Part shown: positions 27,386-36,385 of the stretch, in pieces
How positions within the stretch are numbered: the stretch's first letter is position 1
Layout: each line of letters begins with the position of its first letter
Assembly (NCBI GenBank): GCA_009777735.1
Contig: WRLF01000006.1
Coordinates: 1 to 64,000, forward strand
Direction of reading: 5' to 3'
Length of the DNA stretch: 64,000 nucleotides
Origin: Treponema sp.
Lineage (GTDB): Bacteria; Spirochaetota; Spirochaetia; Treponematales; Breznakiellaceae
The notes under the pieces: generated by a model
The model's input: the letters and a program-made list of their open reading frames with translations, nothing else
The model's database searches: none
What the model was told of the DNA's origin: nothing
Translations under genes and position numbers: made by a program

Positions 27386-27433
27386 ATCAATTTCCTGCCT
27401 GTAAAAATGGGTTACAGGGAATATATCATAAAA

Positions 27434-27459
27434 ACAGGGAACAGGGAACAGGGATCGGG
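27434..27459 (+). repeat. G-rich repeat, family B (single arm)
   Basis: A run of ACAGGG units ending in GGGATCGGG lies between icd and the MBL gene. It shares the GGGATCGGGG / CCAGGGACCAGGG vocabulary with the insertions in mfd (33161-33276) and the radical-SAM gene (48265-48298). Confidence 0.5.
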
Positions 27460-27525
27460 CTTACAGGTTAGCCATGATTCTTTGGGTACTTGATTTTTTT
27501 GCAGTGCCATACCACACTAGATAAT

Positions 27526-28239
27526 ATGGATCTGAATTTTTTAGGCCGTGGAGCGGGTTTTAACCCTGATGAAGGAAGTACCTCCGCTTATTTTGTCGAT
27601 AACGGAGAAATGTTTCTTATTGATTGCGGTGAAAGTATTTTCCATAGTATTTGGCACAAGAAAATCATGGATTCCGTATCAGCGCTCAATGTGTTTATAA
27701 CCCATACTCATTCAGATCATGTCGGCAGCCTTGGTTCGCTGATGCTTTATTCATTTGCCGCAAAGAAAATGCCGGTAAATCTTATAATAGACAGAAATGT
27801 TGGTTATCTTTCCAGTCTAAAATCATTAATTAAAATATTCGGCCTTACGAAAAAAATGTTTAATTTTGCGGATACTTCGGATTTTGACGGAAAATATTCC
27901 TTGTTCAGCAAGGTTCGTTATATCAAAGTTACTCATAGTAAAGAATTGGAAGCATGTTCTTTATTATTTGAAACTGATCGGGGTCTGGTGTTTTATTCCG
28001 GGGATTTAAACGATACAGCTCCTGTCATGGAATTAATAAACAGCGGCCGCCGGATTGATAAAATGTATATAGACTCTAATGGCCTTCCTGAACCAAATCC
28101 GCACCATCTTACCGTGCAGCAGCTTAACGATATTGTTCCTCCGGATCTTAAATCAAGGGTATATTGTATGCATATAAATAATGCACAGTGTATTGATGAA
28201 GCGCAGGCTTGCGGTTTTAATGTTGTCACCGTGGATTAG
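27526..28239 (+). CDS. Metallo-beta-lactamase-fold hydrolase
   Basis: This 237-aa protein starts at the ATG at 27526 (family homology begins MDLNFLGRGAGF). The metal-binding motif is HTHSDHVGS near residue 66, with further ligands likely in THSKELEACSLLFETDRGLVFYSGD and CMHIN near the end. It resembles the RNase Z/beta-CASP-like single-domain hydrolases of unknown substrate. It overlaps the convergent downstream gene by 4 bp. Confidence 0.8.
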   Translation: MDLNFLGRGAGFNPDEGSTSAYFVDNGEMFLIDCGESIFHSIWHKKIMDSVSALNVFITHTHSDHVGSLGSLMLYSFAAKKMPVNLIIDRNVGYLSSLKSLIKIFGLTKKMFNFADTSDFDGKYSLFSKVRYIKVTHSKELEACSLLFETDRGLVFYSGDLNDTAPVMELINSGRRIDKMYIDSNGLPEPNPHHLTVQQLNDIVPPDLKSRVYCMHINNAQCIDEAQACGFNVVTVD

Positions 28240-28865
28240 AAACCATCCAGCTTCCTGCTTTTTACCTTTTTCGGCAGCCAATGCAGTTTCCCAATTTTCC
28301 ACTCAAATGAAAAACAGTTTTGCTCTGTTCCGGTAAAAATGGGGCGCAGGCTCATGTTTGCCAGGGCAGCCGCACGAAATGAGACGGGCGGAGAAGGAGG
28401 GAGCGGTATTGCCGCAGGTAAGAAGCCATGGGGATAATGCGGTGTATCGCTCTGCACCAGAGCGGCGCCCAGTATCAGAGGTGAAAGAGAGCAGTATAGC
28501 GCGTCTGCGGCAGGTGAGAAGAAGCTGTCGGGTAATGTAATGTTCAGAACCGGCCCGAACACAGACAGCGTTTCTTTTTGTTCATTGACACAGACGGCGA
28601 CTGCGGCAGGTGTGCCGGCAATAAATTTTCCACAGTAAATGTCAATTTGCTGCCGCATTGAATGGGCAAGGGATGTGAGTTTTTCACCGGGAAGCGGGCT
28701 GTGCAAAACGGCAATGGGAACAACCCAGGGGAACGACCATGCTCCCGGCAGACCTGCGGCAAACAGCGAGGCGCTCCAGGCCCGTAGAGGCAAGCGGCTG
28801 TCCCGATGCGGTACCATTACGAGCAGCTGCAAACCGTCGGCCCAACGGCACTTGTTTATATTCAC
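28236..28865 (-). CDS. Hypothetical protein
   Basis: This is a 209-aa protein rich in Pro, Leu and Ala with no signal peptide. I do not recognise a domain. The tract LQLLVMVPHRDSRLPLRAWSASLFAAGLPGAWSFPWVVPIAVL is mildly reminiscent of the first strand and helix of 2H phosphoesterases, but the two HxT/S motifs are not visible, so I do not assign it. Internal Met codons offer alternative starts at about 28817. It ends overlapping the MBL gene. Confidence 0.5.
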   Translation of the reverse strand: MNINKCRWADGLQLLVMVPHRDSRLPLRAWSASLFAAGLPGAWSFPWVVPIAVLHSPLPGEKLTSLAHSMRQQIDIYCGKFIAGTPAAVAVCVNEQKETLSVFGPVLNITLPDSFFSPAADALYCSLSPLILGAALVQSDTPHYPHGFLPAAIPLPPSPPVSFRAAALANMSLRPIFTGTEQNCFSFEWKIGKLHWLPKKVKSRKLDGF

Positions 28866-28870
28866 TCTTC

Positions 28871-28898
28871 CCTTTTACCTTTTACCTTTTACCTTTTT
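28871..28898 (+). repeat. Heptanucleotide tandem repeat upstream of a nucleotidyltransferase-like gene
   Basis: Four tandem copies of CCTTTTA (the last is CCTTTTT) occupy 28871-28898 and end 28 bp before the ATG at 28926, between divergent genes. They fall where promoter elements would be expected, so a change in copy number could alter spacing and expression. Confidence 0.7.
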
Positions 28899-28925
28899 AT
28901 GTTATCATCATACAAGAGTGAAATT

Positions 28926-29711
28926 ATGAAATACAAGACTAAAATGCTCGTTGATCGCTTTGCCGGAATTCTTTCCGAATGGCCCGGTGTTGAGTGTGTT
29001 ACCCTGAATGAAGCGGCCCTTGGCGATATTCTTGATCCGTACTTCGCGCTGATCCTTGATGTTTTTTTCTCCGCGCCCATTCCCGGTGCACAGGAGAGAT
29101 TCCGGCTCTACGGCAATGATATTGCCGCTTTTGAAAGCTCCGGTCTGAATGAAAAGGACCGGTTCCTCATTGACGGTATTCCTGTGCGGCTGGAGTATAA
29201 ATTTACCGGGAAGATAGAGGAATTGATTTCCATTGCAGATACAAATATGGATTCCCTCTGGTTGATTAAGGATTCGGGTACGTATGGTTTTTACCGGCTG
29301 GCACACGGTGAAATTGTTTTTTCCCGCGACAAGTGGATTCATACCATCAGGAAGCGACTGGAGAATATCGGTGATGCTTTCTGGACAGAAATGCGGGGAG
29401 CAGCTCAGTCAAAAATGGAGCATTTTCTTTCTGATTTAGGCGCAGCTACTTTTCAGGGAGATGAATTCCATTACCTATTGGCCTCTGCGGGATTTATTAA
29501 GACAGCCTGCCTTTCTCTTTTTTGCATCAATCATTGTTTTGAGCCTTCACACCGCGCCTACTACAGGCAGGTTTTGGAACTTCCGCTCCTGCCTTCATCG
29601 TTTTCCGGAGAATTTGATGGTTTTTTTGGCAGTTGTGATCCGGGTGATTCCATGGAGAGAAGGTTTGCCCTTGCAAAATTGATTGCCAAAGGCATATTGG
29701 CAATGCAATAA
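28926..29711 (+). CDS. DUF4037-like nucleotidyltransferase-fold protein
   Basis: The protein is 261 aa from the ATG at 28926; earlier in-frame codons run through the tandem repeat. The beginning, MVDRFAGILSEWPGVECVTL-like, followed by DPYFALILDVFF and RFLIDGIPVRLEYK, is similar in layout to DUF4037 proteins, which are predicted nucleotidyltransferases. A strict GS-DxD catalytic site is not evident, so activity is doubtful. It is followed 16 bp later by a TatD-like gene. Confidence 0.55.
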   Translation: MKYKTKMLVDRFAGILSEWPGVECVTLNEAALGDILDPYFALILDVFFSAPIPGAQERFRLYGNDIAAFESSGLNEKDRFLIDGIPVRLEYKFTGKIEELISIADTNMDSLWLIKDSGTYGFYRLAHGEIVFSRDKWIHTIRKRLENIGDAFWTEMRGAAQSKMEHFLSDLGAATFQGDEFHYLLASAGFIKTACLSLFCINHCFEPSHRAYYRQVLELPLLPSSFSGEFDGFFGSCDPGDSMERRFALAKLIAKGILAMQ

Positions 29712-29727
29712 TTATTTCCTAAAAAAC

Positions 29728-30480
29728 ATGCTTACCGATGCCCACTGTCACCCTTATGACTTACACCCCTGTTTCCCGGCAGCCGAGGATCAACGGCAGC
29801 GGATGGGGGTTATGTGCGCCGCCAGTTCAACCGCTCTGGAGGAATTTGAATTTTGTGAAAGAATTTTACAGTTGGGAAATACCGGGATGTTATTGTGTTT
29901 TGCCGTTCATCCGCAGTATCAGGGGACAGATATCAAGGAGCAGACTGCTGTTTTGGAAATGCTTGCAAAACAGGGACGATTGGCGGTGGTTGGGGAAACG
30001 GGGTTCGATCTTTTTAACACGAAGTATAAAGCGACAGAGAAAATGCAGGAAGAGTTATTTTCCATTCATTTGGAAACCGCTCTGCAGTATGATCTGCCGG
30101 TGGTGGTTCATGTACGAAGAGCTATGCACAGGATTTTTGCCCATGCTGCTGCGTTAAAAAAATGCAAAACGGTTATTTTTCATTCATGGTCTGGTACAGA
30201 AAGTGAAGGAGAAGCGCTGCTGCGGCGGGGAATAAATGCTTTTTTTTCATTTGGCACGCCAATCCTGCTTAACCACCGTGAAGTGATGCGCTGCTGTACC
30301 CGGTTTCCGGCGGATCGCCTCCTTACCGAAACAGACGCTCCTTTTCAGCCTTTGCGCGGCAGGGAATTTTCCTGTTATGCCGATCTTGCGGAAATTATAA
30401 CCGCCATGGAATCCCTGCGCGGCGAAACCGGCATGGAGGGTGTCATTGAAGATAATTTTCGTGCGGCGTTTGGTTGTTAA
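29728..30480 (+). CDS. TatD-family metal-dependent hydrolase
   Basis: This is a 250-aa protein with the TatD signature: TDAHCHPYD (metal-binding HxH) at the start, CFAVHPQY, VVGETGFD, VVVHVRRA, VIFHSWSG and LTETDAPFQPL. TatD proteins are 3'-5' DNases or related hydrolases acting on damaged DNA or RNA, and often non-essential. An earlier start at 29683 would overlap the previous gene; the ATG at 29728 places the HCH motif at the usual position. Confidence 0.88.
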   Translation: MLTDAHCHPYDLHPCFPAAEDQRQRMGVMCAASSTALEEFEFCERILQLGNTGMLLCFAVHPQYQGTDIKEQTAVLEMLAKQGRLAVVGETGFDLFNTKYKATEKMQEELFSIHLETALQYDLPVVVHVRRAMHRIFAHAAALKKCKTVIFHSWSGTESEGEALLRRGINAFFSFGTPILLNHREVMRCCTRFPADRLLTETDAPFQPLRGREFSCYADLAEIITAMESLRGETGMEGVIEDNFRAAFGC

Positions 30481-30516
30481 ATAAACAGACCCTGATTGAC
30501 GGTACACTATATAAGG

Positions 30517-30635
30517 CAGCAATGCAGGCTAATCAAAATATGATTAGGCGGGTGTCAGTGACAAGCGTGCCGCGAAGCGGTGCGCTTGGTCGCTGACAGG
30601 CCCCGCATAAGTCTAATTCAGAACATGCATTGCTG
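30517..30635 (+). repeat. Palindromic repeat, family C (copy 2)
   Basis: The outer arms are CAGCAATGCA (30517-30526) and TGCATTGCTG (30626-30635), perfectly complementary over 10 bp. The core runs ATGATTAGGCGGGTGTCAG, a GC-rich stem with GCCGCGAAGCGG at the tip, then CTGACAGGCCCCGCATAAG. Stem changes (GTCAG with CTGAC here, GTCGG with CCGAC elsewhere) are compensated on both sides. It lies between convergent genes and could also aid termination. Confidence 0.85.
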
Positions 30636-30679
30636 TTTTTTCCAGACAGTAAAACACTAAATCAGGGGTTGTGAGGGTT

Positions 30680-31699
30680 TTATTCTGTTCCCAGATTCAT
30701 AACCGAATAATCAACTATGGTCCAGACATTGTCTTTAAACCGCAAATAGTAGGTATATCGTTTTATTTCGGTAAAGTTGTTGTTTCTGAATCTGAGTGTC
30801 GCGATGACGGTTCCTTCGAAGTTGTTGTATTGGGTTCGATCTATCGTATATTCGGTGGGGATTATCGAGATGGTTCCGTCCGTTGTGGAATTCCGCAGTT
30901 CCTGCCTGAATTGCTCAACCATCCGCCTTCTGCCTTCTTCACTTTCAGCATTCCATCTGCGCTGACGCACCGCATCCCGTGAAAGCATTTCTTCGAGGTC
31001 AAGATACAGGAAGAATCGTTCCCATTGTGATCTTTGCCTGCCTTCCAGCATATACTCCACAACCTGATCCGGCGCGAGCCGCTGTCTTACCAGTACGGCG
31101 CCCGTTGCAATATCCATTTCCAGAGGTATACCGTCGGGACCGGGAATGACAGGGGGTCTTACACTAAGATTGATGCGGGTGGACTCGAGTAACCCGACAG
31201 ACGCTGCCTCAGAATTGCCTGAACCGGCAGCAACGGTAATATTGCTGCTTATGGCATTATTGCCGCGGATGAGTTCCGGGTACACGGATGCCTTTACCAC
31301 AAATGAACCCGAATCGGTTATTCTTACATAATTGCGGAGGTCTTCCACAAACGAAAAAGATTCGCCCGGTTCTACTGCCATTTCACGGAAAAAAACCTGC
31401 TGGTGTTCTGTCCGTCTGCGGATCAGCAGATCTGCATCTTCCAGCCTTCTGTTACTCACCGTCCGTACATCAAAATCCACCGAAAAGGAACGATCGTCTG
31501 CCAGCTTGAACCGGTAAGTAAAAGGGCTGTTGTTGGTAATGGTTAATTGGATGAGGATGGGATCGCCTGCAATATAATAAATCCGTCTGTCGAAAAATCG
31601 TATACCTAATTCGATTCCGTTTTCAGACGCTCCTTCTTCACATGGGGCTATAACGCTTAACAATATTAATGATGTAAGCAAAACAGTGATTTTCTTCAT
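30680..31699 (-). CDS. Exported protein with BsuPI-like N-terminal region
   Basis: This 339-aa protein has an N-terminal signal (MKKITVLLTSLILLSVIAPC), possibly a weak lipobox. Residues about 35-150 contain YYIAGDPILIQLTITNNSPFTYRFKLADDRSFSVDFDV and later VEPGESFSFVEDL, a pattern like the BsuPI beta-sandwich domain. The C-terminal part, with conserved-looking WRFxDNxWTIVDY-type ending (YLRFKDNVWTIVDYSVM), resembles domains scoring for NTF2-like folds, but I cannot name it. A periplasmic role is likely. Confidence 0.65.
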   Translation of the reverse strand: MKKITVLLTSLILLSVIAPCEEGASENGIELGIRFFDRRIYYIAGDPILIQLTITNNSPFTYRFKLADDRSFSVDFDVRTVSNRRLEDADLLIRRRTEHQQVFFREMAVEPGESFSFVEDLRNYVRITDSGSFVVKASVYPELIRGNNAISSNITVAAGSGNSEAASVGLLESTRINLSVRPPVIPGPDGIPLEMDIATGAVLVRQRLAPDQVVEYMLEGRQRSQWERFFLYLDLEEMLSRDAVRQRRWNAESEEGRRRMVEQFRQELRNSTTDGTISIIPTEYTIDRTQYNNFEGTVIATLRFRNNNFTEIKRYTYYLRFKDNVWTIVDYSVMNLGTE

Positions 31700-31765
31700 T
31701 CTGACTTCCTTAACTGTTCTATAGTAAAAAATACACTTCTACATTATAGTTATCGGCATATTACC

Positions 31766-34700
31766 ATGAATACCTTATTTTTTCCAGAGCTTTTACGTAA
31801 AATTGGCGGCTCAAAGCCGGTTTCTGCCTGTGTTTCCGCTGTTTCTGAAGGGAAATTTCCTGTTGTTATTGATGGCTGCGAAGGCGCACTTAACGCCCTG
31901 CTGCTTGCTGAAATGTATTCGGTCAAACCCGGCTTGTATTTTATCGTGGTTCCCCAGGAATCCGATGCCCTGGATTTTGCTGTGGATTTAGCTTCTTTCC
32001 GTCTGCTCCATGGACAGGGGCAGCACGGGCAGCCGGTGCCTTGTCGGCATTTTCCCTGGTGGGGTACCGCTGCTTACGGCGATTCTTCGGGATACGGCAG
32101 GCGGGTTCATTACCGGGATTTGTCCCCCATTTCTATGGTGTTTGGAGAGCGGGTAAAAGTGCTAAGCGATCTGGTTTTGTGCAAAAATGGCATTGTTATC
32201 ATACCCGAACGGGCGTTTTTAACTCCACTGCCGCCGCCTGATTACATCAGAAGTCTTTTGGTTTCCATCAAGCCAGGCGTAAAGATTGACACAGCGGAAC
32301 TTGTCAAAAAGCTGGTTTCTTACGGATATACCCGTGTTCCACGGGTGCAGGAGCAGGGAGAATTTGCATTACGCGGCGAGGTGTTGGATATTTTTTTGGG
32401 TGGTGATGATATGGTTGCATATACTGCCCCGGGAGAATCCGGCATTGCGTACCGGGTGCTTTTTGATTATGACCAGGTAGAATCGATTAAATGTTTTGAT
32501 CCGCTTTTGCAAAGCTTCGGGACTGCCGGAGCAGATTGTGAAAAAGTACCCGAACTGGTGATTCATCCAATGCGGGAAGTGATTTGGACCGATGACCGAA
32601 TCGAAGCGCTGGAGAAAAACCTTGCCGTTTTTAAGGAATTCTCCGATGGCGGAAAAGCTATAATTGAAGAACTGATAACCCGGCGCACCATCCCCGGTGA
32701 GGAAATGTTTTATCCGCTGGCTTTTGATCGCTGCGCGACGCTTCTTGATTACCTTGGCGAAACGGGGACATTGGTGTTGATCGACAGGGAGCGGTTGGAA
32801 AATGCCCAGGAAAGCCTGAACCGTGAATACCACAGTTTGTATCTGCGATCACAGAAAGCAGACGGCGGTAATGTCGGCAGTCAGCGGTGTGAGTTTCCGT
32901 TGCCGGAACGGCTGTTGCTCAATTTTTCGCGCTTAATCGAAAACAAAAAAAACCTTATTTCTTTTAAAACAATCAAAAGCGAGCCAAATCCCGGCACGTG
33001 CCATATCACCATTCCTTGTGACCCGTCGCGGAGTTTTTTTGGCAACATGAATTACCTGAGAGAAGAATTTGACACATTGCTTGCAAATGGCTGGTTTATT
33101 GCCATTGCCGCAGAATCAGAAGTACAGGCAGAACGGATATGGGCTATTTTAGGGATCAGTGACCAGGGGCCAGGGACCAGGGATCGTTGTTCGGATAATA
33201 GTGGCGTTTCCGAGATATGCTCCGGAAATCCGAATACTGTACCCCGATCCCCGATCCCCGATCCCCGGTCCCTGTCTATCCTAACCACACCGCTTTCTGC
33301 CGGATTTTCGCTGCCGGATATCAAATTCATGCTGGTACAGGAAAACGAAATTTTTGGACGGCGTAAGCGAGCGCCCCGTTCCCTCAAGACTGTCCGCTCC
33401 AGCGCCCTTGATACATTTGTTGAGCTTAATCCCGGCGATTATGTTGTGCATGTCAACCATGGAATTGGGCTTTTCAAGGGTATAGAACGGATTAATGCCC
33501 TCGGATATGAGCGTGACTACATCCAGCTTGAGTACGCCGGGGAAGAAACAGTTTTTGTGCCGGTGGAACAGGTCAACCTTGTCCAGCGGTACATCGGTAA
33601 TGAAGGCTCGCCACCGCGATTGGATACCGTGGGTTCCAAAAGCTGGGAGAACCGCAAAGGCAGGGTAAAAAAAGCAGTTGAGGATATGGCACAAAGGCTC
33701 ATCGATCTGTACTCAAAACGTAAACGTTCCCAGGGCTTTTCTTTTCCCAAAGACTCCGAATGGCAGACAATGTTTGAGGCAGCCTTTCCGTTTGAAGAAA
33801 CCGAAGATCAATTGCGCTGCGTGGAAGAGATCAAACAGGATATGGAAAGCTCCAGCCCCATGGACCGGCTCGTCTGCGGCGATGTGGGTTTCGGCAAAAC
33901 CGAAGTTGCAGTCCGCGCCTGTTTCAAGGCGATCATGGGCGGCAGGCAGGCGGCATTTCTTGCTCCCACGACAATCCTCGTTGATCAGCATTACGAAAAT
34001 TTTCAGGAACGGTTTTCTCATTTTCCCGTTCGCATTGCGATGCTCTCACGTTTTGTCGATCGAAAAACAACCGGTGAAGTTCTTGCCAGGCTAAAAAACG
34101 GTGAAATTGATCTCCTGGTAGGAACCCACAGAATCATCCAGCGGGACGTACAGTTTAAAAACCTGGGGCTTCTTGTTATTGACGAGGAACAGCGTTTCGG
34201 TGTGAAGGACAAGGAGCGGCTCAAGGAACTTAAAGCAAATGTTGACTGCCTGACCCTTTCTGCAACGCCCATTCCCCGCACCCTGCACATGAGCCTGTTA
34301 AAAATTCGTGACATGAGCCTTTTGGCGACTCCTCCCCTGAATCGTCACCCCATCGAAACGGTCATTGAGGAGTACAGCGATGAGCGGCTTGTACAGGCGA
34401 TACGCAGCGAAGTTGAGCGGGGAGGGCAGGTTTTTTTTCTGCACAACCGCATTGAAACCCTGCGCGAAACCAGGCTTACTATCGAACGGCTTGTGCCGGA
34501 GATGCTGGTCGAAACAGCCCATGGTCAAATGGAAGCCCGCGATCTTGAAGATGTGATGCGCCGTTTTATTCATGGCGGTTTTCATGTATTGGTGTCAACC
34601 ACGATAATTGAAAATGGCATTGATATTCCCAATGTTAATACCATCATTATTGATCGGGCGGATAAGTACGGCGTCTCCCAGCTTTACCAGCTCAGAGGCA

Positions 34701-35419
34701 GGGTAGGCCGCTCCGACCGTGTCGCTTATGCCTACCTCCTGTTCCCAAAAGAAAAGTCTGTCACTGAACGTGCCATGAAGCGGCTGCAGGTAATTTCCGA
34801 TTTTACCGATCTGGGTTCGGGTTTTAAAATTGCCATGAAAGATATGGAAATTCGCGGAGCGGGAAACCTTTTGGGCCGCGAGCAGTCAGGCGATATTTAT
34901 GCCGTTGGTTTTGATCTATACCTCAAGCTCCTGGACGAAGCGGTAAAACGCCTGGAAGATTCCCAATATGAGGCGGAAACAGAAACCCTGCTGGAACTGG
35001 AGTATTCGGGATTTATCCCCGGCAGCTATATTGATTCTCCGCGGGAAAAAATGGAAATATATAAGATGATTGCCGCCATTCGGGACAAAGAGGAACTGGA
35101 ACGGGTCTATGCGGAAGTCACCGATCGTTTCGGGCCGCTTCCCGATGAAGCAGCATCTCTTTTGGCTTTGGCGGAAATTCGGATCATCTGCCGGGAGCTT
35201 ACCGTTTCTTCACTCAGGGAACGGGACGGCGTGGTGAGGATTGAGTTTGCAAAAGTATCACGGGTAAAAGTTGACCGGCTTGTCCGGCTCATGGAGGAAT
35301 CTGCGGGTAAGGTGACGCTTGATCCCCGCAGACCCAATGTGCTTTTACTTACAACCGGAACTATCGGTTTACGGGAAAAGAGTGAATTTCTCCGTGAAAA
35401 ACTTGCTTCAATAGCCTAA
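31766..35419 (+). CDS. mfd: Transcription-repair coupling factor Mfd
   Basis: Mfd removes RNA polymerase stalled at lesions and recruits UvrA. The 1217-aa length is slightly above the usual range. There is an N-terminal UvrB-like region, the RNA-polymerase-interacting CarD-like domain (PGDYVVHVNHGIGLFKGI, about 553-570), and a RecG-like helicase with GDVGFGKTEVA, DEEQRFG, SATPIPRTLHMSL, and RGRVGRSDRVAYAYLL. A segment at about residues 465-507, before the CarD-like domain, is encoded by a family B repeat inserted in frame (SDQGPGTRDRC ... PRSPIPDPRS). It lies in a linker and probably does not inactivate the protein. Confidence 0.95.
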   Translation: MNTLFFPELLRKIGGSKPVSACVSAVSEGKFPVVIDGCEGALNALLLAEMYSVKPGLYFIVVPQESDALDFAVDLASFRLLHGQGQHGQPVPCRHFPWWGTAAYGDSSGYGRRVHYRDLSPISMVFGERVKVLSDLVLCKNGIVIIPERAFLTPLPPPDYIRSLLVSIKPGVKIDTAELVKKLVSYGYTRVPRVQEQGEFALRGEVLDIFLGGDDMVAYTAPGESGIAYRVLFDYDQVESIKCFDPLLQSFGTAGADCEKVPELVIHPMREVIWTDDRIEALEKNLAVFKEFSDGGKAIIEELITRRTIPGEEMFYPLAFDRCATLLDYLGETGTLVLIDRERLENAQESLNREYHSLYLRSQKADGGNVGSQRCEFPLPERLLLNFSRLIENKKNLISFKTIKSEPNPGTCHITIPCDPSRSFFGNMNYLREEFDTLLANGWFIAIAAESEVQAERIWAILGISDQGPGTRDRCSDNSGVSEICSGNPNTVPRSPIPDPRSLSILTTPLSAGFSLPDIKFMLVQENEIFGRRKRAPRSLKTVRSSALDTFVELNPGDYVVHVNHGIGLFKGIERINALGYERDYIQLEYAGEETVFVPVEQVNLVQRYIGNEGSPPRLDTVGSKSWENRKGRVKKAVEDMAQRLIDLYSKRKRSQGFSFPKDSEWQTMFEAAFPFEETEDQLRCVEEIKQDMESSSPMDRLVCGDVGFGKTEVAVRACFKAIMGGRQAAFLAPTTILVDQHYENFQERFSHFPVRIAMLSRFVDRKTTGEVLARLKNGEIDLLVGTHRIIQRDVQFKNLGLLVIDEEQRFGVKDKERLKELKANVDCLTLSATPIPRTLHMSLLKIRDMSLLATPPLNRHPIETVIEEYSDERLVQAIRSEVERGGQVFFLHNRIETLRETRLTIERLVPEMLVETAHGQMEARDLEDVMRRFIHGGFHVLVSTTIIENGIDIPNVNTIIIDRADKYGVSQLYQLRGRVGRSDRVAYAYLLFPKEKSVTERAMKRLQVISDFTDLGSGFKIAMKDMEIRGAGNLLGREQSGDIYAVGFDLYLKLLDEAVKRLEDSQYEAETETLLELEYSGFIPGSYIDSPREKMEIYKMIAAIRDKEELERVYAEVTDRFGPLPDEAASLLALAEIRIICRELTVSSLRERDGVVRIEFAKVSRVKVDRLVRLMEESAGKVTLDPRRPNVLLLTTGTIGLREKSEFLREKLASIA
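33161..33276 (+). repeat. Family B repeat inserted in frame within mfd
   Basis: The left arm is GACCAGGGGCCAGGGACCAG (33161-33180), continuing into GGGATCG. The right arm consists of repeats of CCCCGATCC ending GGTCCCTGTC at 33276, roughly the complement of the left arm. The G-rich and C-rich arms flank a central segment of about 55 bp that holds no stop in the mfd frame. The encoded residues are unlike anything conserved in Mfd. Confidence 0.8.
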
Positions 35420-35431
35420 GGATTGCCGCAG

Positions 35432-36160
35432 ATGATAAAAACCATTTTTTGTTTTACGTATGCCGCCATTAGCATGGTATTATTAACCCCTATTGGGTTG
35501 ATTACGGCATTGATGGGAATGTTGGGCCTTCGAACGCCAATGGATGTTCTGATATACCGCATAGCCCAGGGATGGGCGCGGCTTTTCATTCTTTTTATTG
35601 GCTGCAAAATGACTGTTTCCGGCAGCGAAAACATCCCCAAAAAAGGCGGTGTATGTTTTGCAAGTAATCACTGCAGCATAGCAGACATTCTGATGCTCCT
35701 TGGATACGCCGGGCGCCCTTTTGGATTTATTGCGAAAAAAGAATTGCTTAAAATACCGTTTCTGAATGTATGGATATCGGTGCTTGGCGGCCTTTTCATT
35801 GACCGGGGAAATCCCCGAAGTGCGCTTAAAACTATCAATGCAGGCATTACGCGGATTAAATCCGGCAGCTCTATGGTCATTTTTCCCGAAGGCACACGAT
35901 CACGGGGTAAGGGCATCTTACCTTTCAGGCCGGGTGCTTTCAAACTTGCCACCCAGTCTCAGGCTGTTATTGTTCCCATTGCCCTTTCCGGCACTTACGA
36001 TATTTTTGAAAAAAACTACCGCGCCTGTGCCGCCCCGGTGAGTGTAACATTTTGCAAGCCAATCAATGCCGCCGATATTCCACCGGAGGATCGCAAACAG
36101 GTCCTGGCAGATCGGATTTATGAGGTAATCAAGGAAGCGTTGTCTGTAAACCCACACTAG
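35432..36160 (+). CDS. plsC: 1-acylglycerol-3-phosphate acyltransferase
   Basis: This 242-aa protein has HX4D in NHCSIADI, LGGLFIDRGNPRSA, FPEGTRSRG and an N-terminal membrane helix, all features of PlsC (lysophosphatidate to phosphatidate). The ATG at 35432 has AAGGA 9 bp upstream; a TTG at 35423 is the alternative. It starts 12 bp after mfd and may be co-transcribed. It is the better candidate for the housekeeping PlsC compared with the paralogue at 23460. Confidence 0.9.
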   Translation: MIKTIFCFTYAAISMVLLTPIGLITALMGMLGLRTPMDVLIYRIAQGWARLFILFIGCKMTVSGSENIPKKGGVCFASNHCSIADILMLLGYAGRPFGFIAKKELLKIPFLNVWISVLGGLFIDRGNPRSALKTINAGITRIKSGSSMVIFPEGTRSRGKGILPFRPGAFKLATQSQAVIVPIALSGTYDIFEKNYRACAAPVSVTFCKPINAADIPPEDRKQVLADRIYEVIKEALSVNPH

Positions 36161-36176
36161 CCAGGCTGGTAACAAA

Positions 36177-36376
36177 CCGGCGGCGGGCTGGGAGCGGGGT
36201 GTTCATTCCTGCTGCTCCATGTCGTAGTTACACGCCTTCGTACGTTTGCCTGCCCACTAAAATTTATATTTGGTATTTTAGAGGGCAGGCAAGCCGATAC
36301 GAAGGTCGGGGTTGGTTACCCCATTTACTCGCTTGTCGCAGAAGTCATTCACACCCCGCTCCCAGCCCGCCGCCGG
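36177..36376. repeat. Nested palindrome with 25-bp perfect outer stem
   Basis: The outer arms at 36177-36201 and 36352-36376 are perfectly complementary over 25 bp and GC-rich (beginning CCGGCGGCGGGCTGG). Inside, a second hairpin pairs CCTTCGTA (36235-36242) with TACGAAGG (36298-36305), TTGCCTGCCC (36246-36255) with GGGCAGGCAA (36283-36292), and CTAAAAT (36257-36263) with ATTTTAG (36275-36281). A small third hairpin, GGGGT/ACCCC, follows near 36308-36322. The result is a branched structure closed by a long stem. Confidence 0.85.
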
Positions 36377-36385
36377 CCTGACACC

